A DNA stretch of 15,004 nt from an uncultured Loktanella sp. (lineage in GTDB: Bacteria; Pseudomonadota; Alphaproteobacteria; Rhodobacterales; Rhodobacteraceae), in contig CAJXTP010000052.1 in assembly GCA_913061335.1 (NCBI GenBank), forward strand, positions 1 to 15,004, given 5' to 3'. Both the position numbers and the translations under genes were made by a program. Shown here in pieces: positions 5,457-13,541 of the stretch (the first letter of the stretch is position 1; each line of letters opens with the position of its first letter). The notes below the pieces were generated by a model, which worked only from the letters and a program-made list of their open reading frames with translations, ran no database searches and was not told where the DNA came from.

Positions 5457-7181
5457 TTATTCGCCAATGCGATACCAGTCAGCAACGTTCCACAGCTCGG
5501 AATCCCAAGTGTTAAGAACAACGCCGCCAAGTGTGTTGGCTTTTGCAGATACACGACCACGGTCAACCAGCGGCACGATTGTCATCGTGTCACGTGTCAG
5601 CATGTTGTTCATCTCGCGCATCAGATCGCCACGCTTGCCGATGTCAGCAGTCGCCCCCAACTCGTCGATCAGCGCGTCGTATGCTGGATCGCAGAAGCGG
5701 TTGATGTTTTCACCCTGCCACTGGCTGGACGGCTTTGGTTCGCCGCCACAACGATATGCTGCGAGATAGGCTTGCGGATCAGTGCCATCAAAGTTGTTGG
5801 CATACATTTCCACGTCCGCATAGAATTTTTGGAACGTGTCAGGCGAACCTGGATCACCACCAAAGAACACGGATGCATCAAGGTTACGAAGTTCGGTTTC
5901 TACACCAATTTCGCCCCACCATTCTTTGATCAGAGCTTGGAAATCCTGACGCACAGCGTTTGTGGATGTCTGGTACAAGATGCGCAGCTCAACACCGTCT
6001 TTTTCACGGACGCCGTCGCCATTGCTATCTACCCAGCCTGCGCCCTCAAGCAGCGCTTTTGCGCCCTCAATGTCTTGGGTCAGGCAACCAGTGTTGTCTG
6101 TGGATGCATAGATTTCTGGACCAGGAACCAAGTTACAAGTCGGACGGCCAGCCTGACCATAGCCAACTTCAACCAGCAATTCGCGGTCGATTGCCATGGA
6201 CAATGCATGACGCACGTCAAACTCGGACAGGAACGGGTGCGGGTGTGCAACTGTGCCACGCTCGCCCTCGGGTAGATCCGATGATGGGTTTGTCAGGTTC
6301 ATCTCAAGACGCTCAACAAGTGTGCCGAACGCGCTGATCGGTGTACCAACACCGCCATCGGCCATTGCTGCAAGCACGTCTGGTGCCAACTGCATGTTCC
6401 AAGCGTAATCAAATTCGCCAGTTTCCATAACCGCACGACCAGCAGCAGTTGCGTCGCCGCCCCCTTTGAAGGTCACAGTTGCGAACGCAGGCTGACCTGC
6501 AACGCGGAAGTTTTCGTTGGCAGCCATCTGGATAACGTCATTGGTGCGGAAGTCTGTGACAACAAACGGACCTGTACCAATCGGGCCAAAGTTGGCGTCC
6601 GTGCACTCAGGTGCTTTTGCACCCAGACAATTAGCAAACTGTGCCGCTTGAATGATTGGGGACTGCGCGCCAGCAAATGGGCCATATGGATTTGGCTTCG
6701 GGCTGTCGAATGTGACTTTAACAGTCAGGTCATCAATCGCTTCTACAGATTGCACGCCATCAAACTTGGATGCTTGTGCGCAACCGCCTTCTGGATCCAT
6801 GCAGTACTGTGCCGTGAATGCCACGTCTGCGGATGTGACGGCAGTGCCATCAGACCAAAGCAGGCCTTCTTTCAGCTTCCAAGTGATCGATGTTAAATCC
6901 TCGGACACGCCGCCATTGCTGACAGTTGGGATTTCAGCGGCAAGGTATGGCACCAACGCGCCTGTGTCGTTGTAACGCGCAAGCGGCTCTACGACCATGG
7001 ACGCGGATTCGAGATCCTTTGTGCCACCTGACAGATATGGGTTCAGGATGGATGGCGCTTGCCAATAGATGATCTTCAGCTCGCCGTCACGGCCGCGCTC
7101 ACCTTCGTGACCGTCGGCATATGCCATCGGTGCGAATGCGAGGCCGGCTACGGCGCCCATCAATGCAGTTTTCATATTCAT
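5457..7181 (-). CDS. Periplasmic peptide-binding protein of ABC transporter (SBP_bac_5)
   Basis: A 574-residue extracytoplasmic solute-binding protein of the DppA/OppA class (SBP family 5). The signal peptide starts MNMKTALMGAVAGLAFAPMAYA, with likely cleavage after AYA at residue 22, and the mature protein begins DGHEGERG. Family signatures include QAPSILNPYLSGGTKD near the N-terminus, SITWKLKEGLLWSDGTAVTSADVAFT, the region GPIGTGPFVVTDF, HALSMAIDRELLVEVGYGQAG and a C-terminal VPLVDRGRV. Cys pairs in CMDPEGGCAQ and CLGAKAPECTD may form disulfides in the periplasm. The substrate cannot be read from sequence; peptides or modified amino acids are likely given the neighbouring deacylases. Start: AGGAG at 7195-7191 lies 9 nt before ATG 7181; ATG 7175 is less well spaced. 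The gene is third in the operon, flanked by stem-loops on both sides, which fits separate tuning of its message. Confidence 0.93.
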   Translation of the reverse strand: MNMKTALMGAVAGLAFAPMAYADGHEGERGRDGELKIIYWQAPSILNPYLSGGTKDLESASMVVEPLARYNDTGALVPYLAAEIPTVSNGGVSEDLTSITWKLKEGLLWSDGTAVTSADVAFTAQYCMDPEGGCAQASKFDGVQSVEAIDDLTVKVTFDSPKPNPYGPFAGAQSPIIQAAQFANCLGAKAPECTDANFGPIGTGPFVVTDFRTNDVIQMAANENFRVAGQPAFATVTFKGGGDATAAGRAVMETGEFDYAWNMQLAPDVLAAMADGGVGTPISAFGTLVERLEMNLTNPSSDLPEGERGTVAHPHPFLSEFDVRHALSMAIDRELLVEVGYGQAGRPTCNLVPGPEIYASTDNTGCLTQDIEGAKALLEGAGWVDSNGDGVREKDGVELRILYQTSTNAVRQDFQALIKEWWGEIGVETELRNLDASVFFGGDPGSPDTFQKFYADVEMYANNFDGTDPQAYLAAYRCGGEPKPSSQWQGENINRFCDPAYDALIDELGATADIGKRGDLMREMNNMLTRDTMTIVPLVDRGRVSAKANTLGGVVLNTWDSELWNVADWYRIGE

Positions 7182-7226
7182 TTTAGTACTCTCCTAGTTG
7201 GTGCTCTTATTCTTTGACCTCGGGGT

Positions 7227-7245
7227 CCCACCGTTGGCCGGTGGG
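7227..7245 (-). other. Stem-loop between ATPase F and binding protein genes
   Basis: CCCACCG (7227-7233) pairs perfectly with CGGTGGG (7239-7245) around a 5-nt loop, extended by a G:T pair. It lies in the 73-bp gap after the ATPase stop and before the binding protein ribosome binding site. Along the operon no T run follows. On the plus strand it is followed by GGTTTGTTGTT, so it is terminator-like only in the antisense direction. A role in transcript processing or decay is possible. Confidence 0.6.
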
Positions 7246-7254
7246 GGTTTGTTG

Positions 7255-8247
7255 TTATGTCTCGTTGTAAAGGTGGCAGGCGGCAAACTGGCGCGGCTTC
7301 ACTTCACGGTATTCGGGTTCCACCTGTTTACAGATGTCCATGACCGCAGGGCAGCGCGTACAAAAATTGCAGCCCTGTGGCGGGTTGGATGGGGACGGCA
7401 CGTCGCCTTGCAAAATGATCCGGTTGGTATTGCGGGCAAGTGCGGGGTCAGGTTCTGGCACCGCTGATAGCAGCGCCTTGGTGTAGGGGTGCAAGGGGGC
7501 CGCGAAAAGCGTTTCGCGATCCGCCAATTCAACGATTTTGCCCAGATACATCACAGCGACGCGGGTCGCGATATGACGGACCATCGACAGATCGTGGCTG
7601 ATAAACAAATACGTCAGGCCAAACTTTTCCTGCAGGTCTTCAAGCAGGTTAACCACCTGTGCTTGGATCGACACATCAAGTGCGGCGATCGGCTCGTCGC
7701 ATACGATAAACTTAGGGTTCAACGCCAATGCACGGGCAATCCCGATCCGCTGGCGCTGCCCGCCCGAAAATGCATGCGGATAACGGGCTGCAAACTTGCG
7801 GTTTAGACCAACTGCATCCATCAGCTCAGCTACTTTTTCGCGCTTTTCCATTGGCGTCAGCGTCGTGTGTTCGTCCAATGGCTCGCGAATAATCGCCTCG
7901 ACAGTCATGCGCGGGTTCAGCGATGCCTGCGGGTCTTGGAACACCATCTGCATCGTTGGGCGCAGGTCGCGCAATTGGCTTTGCGGTGTGTTACCAATCT
8001 CGCGGCCATCAATTTCGATCTGGCCGCCAGTGATATCATAAAGCCGCAACACGGCACGCCCCGCTGTTGACTTGCCACATCCGCTTTCGCCCACAAGACC
8101 AAGCGTCTCGCCTTCCATCACATCAAATGTCAGACCATCAACGGCTTTCACCTCGCCGACACGGCGGCGCAGCAGGCCCGAGTAAATTGGGAAATGCATT
8201 TTTAGATCACGCACCGACACCAGCGGCTTGGCAGGATTATCCAGCAT
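7255..8247 (-). CDS. Peptide ABC transporter ATP-binding protein, DppF/OppF type
   Basis: A 330-residue cytoplasmic ATPase that powers the importer together with the DppD-type partner. Motifs in order: GLVGESGCGKST (Walker A, about residues 53-64), the Q-loop in MQMVFQDPQASLNPRM, the ABC signature FSGGQRQRIGIARAL, Walker B FIVCDEPIAALD and the H-loop in LFISHD. The C-terminal peptide-transporter domain starts HPYTKALLSAVPEPDP. It contains a Cys cluster, CNFCTRCP...C...C, of the kind that in some Dpp ATPases binds an iron-sulphur cluster. The conserved position usually reads GCxFxxRCP, so the extra Cys is slightly unusual. Start: ATG 8247 has a strong GGAGGT 5 nt upstream and overlaps the upstream ATPase gene by 11 nt. 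The frame stays open further upstream only as an out-of-frame shadow of that gene. Confidence 0.94.
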   Translation of the reverse strand: MLDNPAKPLVSVRDLKMHFPIYSGLLRRRVGEVKAVDGLTFDVMEGETLGLVGESGCGKSTAGRAVLRLYDITGGQIEIDGREIGNTPQSQLRDLRPTMQMVFQDPQASLNPRMTVEAIIREPLDEHTTLTPMEKREKVAELMDAVGLNRKFAARYPHAFSGGQRQRIGIARALALNPKFIVCDEPIAALDVSIQAQVVNLLEDLQEKFGLTYLFISHDLSMVRHIATRVAVMYLGKIVELADRETLFAAPLHPYTKALLSAVPEPDPALARNTNRIILQGDVPSPSNPPQGCNFCTRCPAVMDICKQVEPEYREVKPRQFAACHLYNET

Positions 8248-9241
8248 GGGCCACCTCCAGCGGGTCAACAAGGAAGCAGGCGGCATCATGGCCTTCACCA
8301 ACATCGTAACGCGGCGGGACCTTGGTTGCACACACAGGCATCGCCTGCGCACAGCGATCACGGAACGGACAAGATGTCGGCGCACCCAAAACCAAAGGCG
8401 GTTGGCCCTCAATCACAGTAAGCCGCGCGGCACGCTTTCCAGAAATAGAAGGGATCGTTTTCAACAATGCGCTGGTATAGGGGTGCTGCGGGTTGGCAAA
8501 TAATTCATGCACAGGGGCGTGTTCAACAACCTGACCACCATACATCACCATCACACGGTCCGCGATACCGGCAATAACGCCAAGGTCGTGAGTGATCCAG
8601 ATAACGGCCATGCCCAGCTTGTCGCGCAGCTCTTTCATCAGCTCCAATATTTGGGCTTGAATGGTGACATCCAACGCCGTTGTCGGCTCATCGGCGATCA
8701 AAACCTGCGGGTCACAAGCCAGCGCAATAGCAATCATCACCCGTTGACGCATGCCGCCTGAAAACTGGTGAGGATAATCATGAAGCCTGCGTCCGGCGTC
8801 AGGAATACCAACCAGTTCAAGCAATTCTTTGGACCGCTCAGTGGCCCGTTTCTTGGACATGCCCATGTGTTTGCGCAGAGGTTCAGCAATTTGGTGACCC
8901 ACGGTGAACACAGGGTTCAGCGACGTCATTGGATCTTGGAAAATAAACCCAATGCGAGCACCGCGCACGCTGCGCAAGCCTTTGGGATCAAGCGTCAATA
9001 AATCTTGACCTTCAAACATCACGCGTCCGCCGCGAATCTCTGCAGGGGGCATCGGTAATAAGCCTAACAGCGACATCATTGTCACCGATTTGCCCGATCC
9101 GCTTTCCCCTACAACGCCCAAAAGTTCACCTTTTTGCAGGTGGAAACTGACATCATTGACGGCATGAACCTCGCCTGCGCGGGTCTTGAATACGGTTTTT
9201 AAGTCTTGGACATCCAAGACTGGCAGCGTCCCGTCGGGCAT
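8237..9241 (-). CDS. Peptide ABC transporter ATP-binding protein, DppD/OppD type
   Basis: A 334-residue ATPase, first gene of the transporter operon. Motifs: GVVGESGSGKSV (Walker A, about 45-56), Q-loop in GFIFQDPMTSLNPVF, signature FSGGMRQRVMIAIAL, Walker B VLIADEPTTALD and H-loop WITHD. The C-terminal oligopeptide-transporter domain contains HPYTSALLKTIPSISG and a Cys pattern CPFRDRC...C...C. The distance between Walker motifs and the overall length are normal for the family. Start: ATG 9241 (MPDGTLPVLDVQDL) is preceded by GGGAGG with 6 nt spacing, the best ribosome binding site in the operon. An ATG further upstream would add an uncharacteristic basic stretch and lacks such a site. The promoter must lie in 9242-9442, shared with the divergent argE cluster. 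Confidence 0.94.
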   Translation of the reverse strand: MPDGTLPVLDVQDLKTVFKTRAGEVHAVNDVSFHLQKGELLGVVGESGSGKSVTMMSLLGLLPMPPAEIRGGRVMFEGQDLLTLDPKGLRSVRGARIGFIFQDPMTSLNPVFTVGHQIAEPLRKHMGMSKKRATERSKELLELVGIPDAGRRLHDYPHQFSGGMRQRVMIAIALACDPQVLIADEPTTALDVTIQAQILELMKELRDKLGMAVIWITHDLGVIAGIADRVMVMYGGQVVEHAPVHELFANPQHPYTSALLKTIPSISGKRAARLTVIEGQPPLVLGAPTSCPFRDRCAQAMPVCATKVPPRYDVGEGHDAACFLVDPLEVAHAG

Positions 9242-9442
9242 TAAGAACCTCCCAAGTGGTTCAAATATTTTATTTTTCTGGTCGGACCGCAGCGGCACAC
9301 GCCAGTATTTGACCAAACGGTAACATGGATTACGAACTCCGCAAGCCGATTCCTATTTGCGCTGATAATCGATTACGACGATGCTCAAGAAAACGGCCCT
9401 GAATCGCCAAATATTCGTGCCACAGCAAATAGGATGACCCAA
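9242..9442. promoter_or_regulatory. Divergent promoter region, ABC operon / argE cluster
   Basis: A region of 201 bp separates the transporter operon (left) from the argE cluster (right) and must contain both promoters. An AT-rich patch at about 9262-9278 precedes the transporter start and a TGATAAT at 9363-9369 could be a -10 element for argE, but neither has a convincing -35 partner. The main visible structure is the inverted repeat at 9351-9360 and 9425-9434. Confidence 0.5.
9351..9434 (+). repeat. 10-bp inverted repeat reaching the argE ribosome binding site
   Basis: TCCTATTTGC (9351-9360) and GCAAATAGGA (9425-9434) are perfect reverse complements separated by 64 bp. The right arm contains AGGA, the Shine-Dalgarno of argE 8 nt before ATG 9443. 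In RNA the arms would sequester that site if transcription starts upstream of 9351. In DNA they could be two half-sites or operators for a looping regulator. Confidence 0.6.
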
Positions 9443-10603
9443 ATGGATATGACCGCCCGCGCGCTGATGGAAAAACTGATCAGCTTTCCAACCGTTAGTC
9501 GCGACAGTAATCTTGACCTGATTGATTGGGTCGCAGAGTATTTGGACAGTCACGGGGTGGCATCGACACGGGTGCCAAATGACGACGGCACTAAGGCCGC
9601 GCTTTATGCGCATGTCGGCCCACAAGTGGACGGCGGTGTGGTTTTGTCGGGTCATACGGACGTGGTGCCAGTCGACGGGCAAGCGTGGGACACGGACCCG
9701 TTCACGGTGACCGAAATTGACGGCAAACTCTACGGGCGTGGCACCTGCGACATGAAAGGGTTCGATGCGTTGGCGCTGTTTGCGGTGCCGCTGGCGATCA
9801 AAGCGGGCATCAAACGGCCTTTGCAGATTGCACTGTCATATGACGAAGAAGTAGGCTGCCTTGGTGCCCCGCCGATGATCGATCACATGGTCAGCCACGG
9901 CATGCCGCGCGCAGATACTGTGTTGGTCGGCGAACCATCAATGATGCAGGTGGTTACGGGCCATAAAGGTGGTACCGGCTGGCACATGCATGTGCGCGGA
10001 TTCGAGGTGCATTCGTCGATCGCCTATCAAGGCGTCAGTGCGATTATGATGGCTGCCAAGCTGATCGATTGGGCCAATCAGGTGAACGCGCAAAACGCAG
10101 CGCAGAAGCCCAGCGACATAAACGCTCCGTTTGATCCGCCCTATACCACCTTGCATTGCGGTACGATCAGCGGCGGAACCGCCAACAACATCACGGCCAA
10201 GGACTGCCGTTTCAGCTTTGATATACGCATTGTGCCCGGTGACAGCGTGGCCGATTGGCAAGCCCGCGTGATGGCCAAAATCGCGGAGCTTGAGGCAGTC
10301 ATGCAAGCCGTCCGTCCCGAGACAGGCATCGACGCCGTGCCATTTTTCACCCTGCCGGGATTGGTGCCTGAAAACATGGGCACAGCCGAAGAACTCGCGC
10401 GCAGTCTCACAGGCGATAACGCCACCCACGTCGTCAGCTACGGCACAGAGGCCGGACAATTCCAAGAACGCGGCTACTCCGCCGTTGTTTGCGGCCCCGG
10501 TGACATCGCGCAAGCGCACCAGCCCAACGAATTCATCACCGTCGATCAGTTTGCCCAAGGCGAAGCCTTTATGCACCGCCTCGTAAAGTCCCTCGCTGAA
10601 TGA
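9443..10603 (+). CDS. argE: Acetylornithine deacetylase (M20 peptidase family)
   Basis: A di-metal hydrolase of 386 residues (389 from ATG 9434) that cleaves N-acetylornithine to ornithine and acetate, or deacylates related N-acyl amino acids. Metal and catalytic motifs, numbered from ATG 9443: SGHTDVVPVDG (His71, Asp73), GRGTCDMKGFDA (Asp103), SYDEEVGCLGA (Glu135-Glu136), VGEPSMM (Glu164) and the C-terminal QAHQPNE (His359). The dimerisation insert between Glu164 and the C-terminal lobe is present (HVRGFEVHSS...). The sequence follows the alphaproteobacterial ArgE pattern closely, but its place beside a peptide transporter, an amino acid oxidoreductase and a second M20 hydrolase suggests catabolic use rather than arginine biosynthesis. 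AGGA at 9431-9434 is spaced 8 nt from ATG 9443, which favours that start over 9434. The stop overlaps the next gene as ATGA. Confidence 0.9.
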   Translation: MDMTARALMEKLISFPTVSRDSNLDLIDWVAEYLDSHGVASTRVPNDDGTKAALYAHVGPQVDGGVVLSGHTDVVPVDGQAWDTDPFTVTEIDGKLYGRGTCDMKGFDALALFAVPLAIKAGIKRPLQIALSYDEEVGCLGAPPMIDHMVSHGMPRADTVLVGEPSMMQVVTGHKGGTGWHMHVRGFEVHSSIAYQGVSAIMMAAKLIDWANQVNAQNAAQKPSDINAPFDPPYTTLHCGTISGGTANNITAKDCRFSFDIRIVPGDSVADWQARVMAKIAELEAVMQAVRPETGIDAVPFFTLPGLVPENMGTAEELARSLTGDNATHVVSYGTEAGQFQERGYSAVVCGPGDIAQAHQPNEFITVDQFAQGEAFMHRLVKSLAE

Positions 10604-11940
10604 CGTTTCCGTTCACCATGCAGATGCCACTGGAGCATCAATCCGTGTTGCCTGACGCCACAGACGTCGTGGTCATTGGCGCAGGCATCATCGGCGTGCT
10701 GACGGCGTGGGAATTGGCGAAATCTGGGCTGCGGGTTGTTGTCTTGGAAAAGGGGCGGGTCGCAGGCGAGCAATCTTCGCGCAACTGGGGTTGGATTAGG
10801 GCCCAAGGGCGCGATCCAGCTGAGTTGCCGATCATGGCCGAGGCTGCCGCGATGTGGCGCCAAATGGCGGCTGATATCCCTGAAGACATTGGGTTGCGGC
10901 AAACTGGCGTGACCTATTTGGCGACGAAAACTACTGAGATCGGCGGCTATGAAGACTGGCTGCCACACGCCAAGGCCCACGGATTAGACAGTGAAATCCT
11001 GACCGCCAAACAAACGGCGAACCTGATCCCAAACGGGCAGGCAGGCTGGGTTGGCGCGCTTCATACGGCATCTGATATGAAGGCAGAGCCGTGGGTCGCC
11101 TTGCCTGCAATTGCGCGGGCGGCAGTGCGCGCGGGTGTTATTATCATTGAAAACTGCGCTGTGCGGACACTTGATATCGCGGCGGGCAGCGTAATTGGGG
11201 TTGTGAGCGAACACGGTCGGATCAAAGCCTCTGAGGTCGTCTTGGCAGGCGGGGCGTGGTCGCAATTATTCTTGCGACGCCACGAGATCAGCATTCCGCA
11301 ATTGTCGGTGCGGGCGACCGTGGCCGCGACAGCACCGTTATCGGAAGTGCACAATGGCGGCGCGGTGGATGATAAACTGGCGTTCCGGCGGCGGGCCGAC
11401 GGCGGATATACTTTGGCGCCCGCTGGGTTTCACGAGCTTTATGTCGGACCAGATGCGTTTCGGGCGGTGGGTCGGTACGCCAAGGCACTGCTGGCGGATT
11501 TTTCAGGCACACGGCTGCTGCCATTAGCCCCCACTGGATTCCCCGACGCATGGGGCACAAAACGGAGTTGGTCCGCTGATGACATCAGCCCGTTTGAACG
11601 CAATCGGATCCTGAACCCCATGCCAAACAAGTCATGCGTCGCAAAACTTGCGCGCGATTTTGCTGGGACATTCCCTGCACTGGGCGACGTGAAAATTAAA
11701 ACGGCGTGGGCGGGCATGATCGACACGATGCCCGATATCGTGCCTGTGGTTGACCGCGCGCCGCTTGATGGATTGACGATTGCGACGGGCATGTGTGGAC
11801 ATGGATTTGGGATTGGGCCCGCGTTTGGGCGGATCGTAGCACGGATCGTGCGCGGCGAACCTGCGGGCTATGACATGGACCGATTCCGGTTCGGACGGTT
11901 CACCGACGGATCCAAGCTGGTACTTGGACCAAACTTATAA
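10600..11940 (+). CDS. FAD-dependent amino acid oxidoreductase (DadA/DAO family)
   Basis: A 446-residue flavoprotein of the D-amino acid/glycine oxidase superfamily. The dinucleotide-binding motif DVVVIGAGIIGVLTAWELAKSG (22-43) leads to Glu50 at the end of the second strand, which contacts the ADP ribose. GEQSSRNWGWIRAQGRD (57-72) is a subfamily motif near the flavin. The C-terminal FAD segment contains PDIVPVVDRAPLDGLTIATGMCGHGFGIGPAFG. Such enzymes oxidise the C-N bond of amino acids or N-methylated or cyclic amino acids, passing electrons to oxygen or a quinone; the substrate is not readable here. There is no signal peptide and no transmembrane helix. The start ATG 10600 overlaps the argE stop (ATGA) and has no Shine-Dalgarno of its own, which indicates translational coupling. 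ATG 10618 is an alternative with no better site. Confidence 0.88.
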   Translation: MTFPFTMQMPLEHQSVLPDATDVVVIGAGIIGVLTAWELAKSGLRVVVLEKGRVAGEQSSRNWGWIRAQGRDPAELPIMAEAAAMWRQMAADIPEDIGLRQTGVTYLATKTTEIGGYEDWLPHAKAHGLDSEILTAKQTANLIPNGQAGWVGALHTASDMKAEPWVALPAIARAAVRAGVIIIENCAVRTLDIAAGSVIGVVSEHGRIKASEVVLAGGAWSQLFLRRHEISIPQLSVRATVAATAPLSEVHNGGAVDDKLAFRRRADGGYTLAPAGFHELYVGPDAFRAVGRYAKALLADFSGTRLLPLAPTGFPDAWGTKRSWSADDISPFERNRILNPMPNKSCVAKLARDFAGTFPALGDVKIKTAWAGMIDTMPDIVPVVDRAPLDGLTIATGMCGHGFGIGPAFGRIVARIVRGEPAGYDMDRFRFGRFTDGSKLVLGPNL

Positions 11941-12008
11941 CCTTGCTTGCACTTTGCGAAAACCTAGATCACCTTGCATGAAAACCCCTTCATCACCGGA
12001 GCTAATCG

Positions 12009-13172
12009 ATGCCTGTAAAGAACCGTTTTGCCGAATTGCTGCCCGAAATCACAGCATGGCGTCGCGATCTGCACGAAAACCCAGAGATTCTGTTTGAGAC
12101 TCATCGGACATCAGCAATCGTGGCTGAAAAGCTGGCCGCATTTGGCTGCGATACGATTGAAACGGGCATTGGGCGCACCGGCGTTGTGGGTGTAATCAGG
12201 GGAAGAACGGATACTGCAGGCAAAGTCATTGGGCTGCGTGCGGACATGGACGCGCTGCCAATCCTCGAGGCCACAGGGCTGGACTATGCATCCAAAATCG
12301 ATGGCGCAATGCACGCCTGTGGGCATGATGGACATACTGCGATGTTGCTTGGCGCTGCGAAATACCTGTCCGAAACGCGCAATTTCGACGGGACAGTTGT
12401 TGTCATCTTCCAACCCGCAGAAGAGGGCGGGGGCGGCGGTCGTGAAATGTGCGAAGACGGGATGATGGATAAGTTCGGCATCCAAGAAGTTTACGGCATG
12501 CACAATTGGCCGGGCTTGCCAGTCGGGTCATTTTCAATTCGGTCAGGCGCGTTTTTCGCAGCCACCGACACGTTCGAAATCATCGTCGAAGGCAAAGGTG
12601 GGCATGCTGCCAAGCCGCATGAAACCGTCGATAGCATCGTTGTCGCGGCCCACACTGTGACGGCCTTGCAATCAATTTCCAGCCGGAATGCGGACCCTGT
12701 GGATCAGCTCGTGGTGTCAGTAACGTCCATTGAAAGTTCGTCCAATGCGTTCAACGTGATCGCCCAGCGGACGCATATGAAAGGGACCGTGCGTACGATG
12801 TCGAAAGATATGCGCGCCTTGGCCGAGCAGCGTCTGGCGGCGATTGCCACAAGCGTTAGCGAAACCTTCGGGGCTGTGGCCGAGGTGAAATATTACCACG
12901 GTTATCCATGCATGGTGAACCACGACGCGCAGACCGAATTCGCCGCATCCGTGGCGGCGAATGTATCAGGCGCTTGTGATGATGCGCCATTGGTGATGGG
13001 CGGCGAAGACTTTGCCTATCTGCTTGAGGAACGGCCGGGCGCGTATATTCTGGTTGGGAACGGGGATAGCGCATCTGTGCACCACCCCGAATACAACTTT
13101 AATGACGAGGTTATTCCTGCAGGTTGTAGCTGGTGGGCTGGCATCGTCGAAGAGCGGATGCCCGTTAGCTAA
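12009..13172 (+). CDS. M20D family amidohydrolase (hippurate/N-acyl amino acid hydrolase)
   Basis: A 387-residue metal-dependent amidohydrolase that splits N-acyl amino acids (hippurate, N-acetyl or IAA-type conjugates) into acid and amino acid in the cytoplasm. Motifs: RRDLHENPE (18-26), GLRADMDALP (75-84), MHACGHDGHT (101-110; Cys104 and His106 are metal ligands), FQPAEEGGGGG (134-144; Glu138 base, Glu139 ligand), GMHNWPGLPVG (His165 ligand), GKGGHAAKPHE (dimerisation lobe) and SVHHPEYNFND (His358/His359). Length and layout are normal for the family. GGAG at 11998-12001 lies 7 nt before ATG 12009. The 68-bp gap after the FAD gene has no terminator, so it is probably co-transcribed with argE. 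The stop is followed at once by the palindromic repeat. Family membership is sure; the acyl group and amino acid are not. Confidence 0.92.
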   Translation: MPVKNRFAELLPEITAWRRDLHENPEILFETHRTSAIVAEKLAAFGCDTIETGIGRTGVVGVIRGRTDTAGKVIGLRADMDALPILEATGLDYASKIDGAMHACGHDGHTAMLLGAAKYLSETRNFDGTVVVIFQPAEEGGGGGREMCEDGMMDKFGIQEVYGMHNWPGLPVGSFSIRSGAFFAATDTFEIIVEGKGGHAAKPHETVDSIVVAAHTVTALQSISSRNADPVDQLVVSVTSIESSSNAFNVIAQRTHMKGTVRTMSKDMRALAEQRLAAIATSVSETFGAVAEVKYYHGYPCMVNHDAQTEFAASVAANVSGACDDAPLVMGGEDFAYLLEERPGAYILVGNGDSASVHHPEYNFNDEVIPAGCSWWAGIVEERMPVS

Positions 13173-13195
13173 GATGGGTTAAAACCCATCCTACG
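13173..13195 (+). repeat. Palindromic intergenic repeat, copy 2
   Basis: Identical over 23 nt to the element at 5422-5444 and in the same sense relative to the preceding gene. It begins at the base after the amidohydrolase stop codon (TAA 13170-13172). The hairpin arms are GATGGG and CCCATC, followed by CTACG. No T run follows, so an mRNA 3'-end or REP-like role is more likely than simple termination. Confidence 0.8.
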
Positions 13196-13200
13196 CACCA

Positions 13201-13541
13201 ATTTTCCGTTCAGGATTAGTTCTGGGCACTGGCTGTTTTAGCATTTTGCTTTGCAGCCCCGCAAGCGCCCAAGAAGCCCCAGTTGACGGTATGTTTGCCG
13301 TAAGTAAACTTAGGTGGGACCGCTCTGGCAGTGTCGTTGCTGGAGCGGTGCTGAAAGACGGTAAGTGCTGATCAATGGGCAGACCATCGAATCGGACTTA
13401 CGGATCTTCTAGGGCCATAGTCTGCGCCACTATGCCAGCAAATTTGACAGACAAACCGCAAACTGCCACCCAGGAACGCAAGCGGACCTGAGCAATTTTG
13501 AACTGGTATTTCGCAATGGTAGGTACCGCATTTGCGGCTAA
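13201..13541 (+). pseudogene. Decayed gene for a small exported protein
   Basis: Three pieces of one reading can be joined into a protein of about 113 residues. The first, 13201-13365, encodes a signal-peptide-like start FRSGLVLGTGCFSILLCSPA followed by SAQEAPVDGMFAVSKLRWD... and AVLKDGK, with likely cleavage at ASA-QEA. The frame then hits TGA at 13369. A change of frame at 13366-13368 continues as LINGQTIESDLRIF, then an amber TAG at 13410-13412. The same frame continues in normal protein-like sequence (GHSLRHYASKFDRQTANC...FELVFRNGRYRICG) to TAA 13539-13541. No ATG, GTG or TTG opens the first part; codon 13201 is ATT, possibly a mutated ATG. There is no ribosome binding site. I do not recognise the family. 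Three separate lesions point to a real pseudogene rather than a single sequencing error. Confidence 0.55.

Noticed and set aside
5445..6275. 276-codon plus-strand open frame
   Set aside because: It is antisense to the binding protein gene, which has a complete family signature; the translation is Cys- and His-rich without any recognisable domain.
8248..8412. Longer N-terminus for the DppF-type ATPase
   Set aside because: The extra 55 residues are Arg/Trp-rich and lie inside the upstream ATPase gene; ATG 8247 has a strong GGAGGT site and begins at the family start.
9938..10576. 212-codon minus-strand open frame
   Set aside because: It is the antisense shadow of argE, whose motifs are intact; no ribosome binding site or family motif.
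13173..13195. Simple rho-independent terminator of the amidohydrolase gene
   Set aside because: The hairpin has no following T run and an identical copy exists inside an operon at 5422-5444, where full termination would silence the permeases.
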